Below the pieces are notes generated by a model. That model was not told the origin of the DNA. It saw only the letters and a list, made by a program, of their open reading frames with translations, and did not search any database. This document shows, piece by piece, positions 37,856-37,873 of a DNA stretch of 37,873 nucleotides. The position numbers and the translations under genes were made by a program. How positions within the stretch are numbered: the stretch's first letter is position 1; each line of letters opens with the position of its first letter. The stretch covers positions 1 to 37,873 of the forward strand of contig CACYQI010000019.1 of the NCBI GenBank assembly GCA_902776455.1, in the 5' to 3' direction. The stretch is from an uncultured Bacteroidales bacterium. Lineage in GTDB: Bacteria > Bacteroidota > Bacteroidia > Bacteroidales > Bacteroidaceae.

Positions 37856-37873
37856 ATGATTAACTACAGCATC

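Larger units (their letters stand above)
37465..37873. other. Gene-free right edge with a promoter and family A repeat
   Basis: After the helicase gene no convincing gene is found. TTCGTACCTTTGTAAC at 37674-37689 carries a full TAnnTTTG box (37677-37684). A family A palindrome with CTCCTCCCCATAGAGAGGGA and GGGAGAGGGCTTTT lies at 37797-37855. The promoter may serve a gene beyond the window. Confidence 0.6.

Noticed and set aside
1-37873. tRNA, rRNA or intact insertion sequence
   Set aside because: No T-loop-like GGTTCGAATCC pattern with a fitting acceptor stem, no rRNA-like stretch and no transposase reading frame was seen by eye. A covariance scan would be decisive.

Overview
The window looks like chromosomal DNA of a Bacteroidales bacterium, most likely Prevotellaceae. 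Three things point there: promoters of the Bacteroidetes type (TTTG, about 20 bases, TAnnTTTG) instead of sigma-70 boxes; the type IX secretion genes porU and porV side by side; and families such as DUF3078, DUF2147, SusE/SusF-like proteins, GH16/GH31 enzymes and a BT4734-type primase. Genus is not resolved. No rRNA, tRNA, CRISPR array or intact transposase was seen.

Layout. 1-306 is a hairpin-rich gene-free edge. 307-2519 (minus) is a small fatty-acid/polyene-type operon of two hotdog dehydratase-like proteins, a thioesterase and a FabG-type reductase. 2686-9804 (plus) holds a fumarylacetoacetate-hydrolase-family enzyme, porU, porV, ispF and a beta-barrel protein. 10288-16213 (minus) holds yidC, an S9 dipeptidyl peptidase lipoprotein and an MFS transporter. 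16359-18472 (plus) holds a DUF3078 outer-membrane protein and the GTPase gene engB. 18473-19554 is a repeat-filled gap. 19555-22689 holds a DUF2147 protein (plus), then a flavodoxin-like reductase, trmB and a coiled-coil membrane protein (minus). 22878-25345 (plus) holds mrp and a GH16 glucanase, converging with a tandem ABC ATPase (25323-26924, minus). A broken DUF1016 nuclease gene lies at about 26929-27129. ruvC (minus) and a DUF1573 gene (plus) diverge near 27.95 kb. 28999-33141 (plus) is a carbohydrate locus: a GH31 enzyme with a type IX sorting tail, a SusF-like protein and an aquaporin. 33.2-37.5 kb is an accessory region: a gene remnant, a promoter-driven structured RNA candidate, two AT-rich secreted proteins between near-identical 26-bp direct repeats, a second small-transcript candidate, and a split primase/VirE helicase pair.

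The genes connect around the cell envelope. PorU and PorV process and anchor proteins carrying C-terminal sorting domains, and the GH31 enzyme is a likely client. YidC, the DUF3078 and PorT-like barrels, the S9 lipoprotein peptidase and the SusF-like protein are other envelope parts.

The most unusual feature is the load of short repeats. A GC-rich palindromic family, 7-bp tandem arrays, a 22-bp Tccgtggag family, an AATCCGT family and a 42-bp minisatellite fill the gaps and also enter coding sequences in frame. They lengthen EngB, YidC, the S9 peptidase, the ABC ATPase and GH31, build parts of three signal peptides, and supply the C-terminus and stop codon of the SusF-like protein. Because 7 is not a multiple of 3, the arrays in coding sequence could act as on/off switches by slippage, notably the one inside the GH31 sorting signal. 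Divergent intergenic regions also share a module with mirror-image promoter ends.
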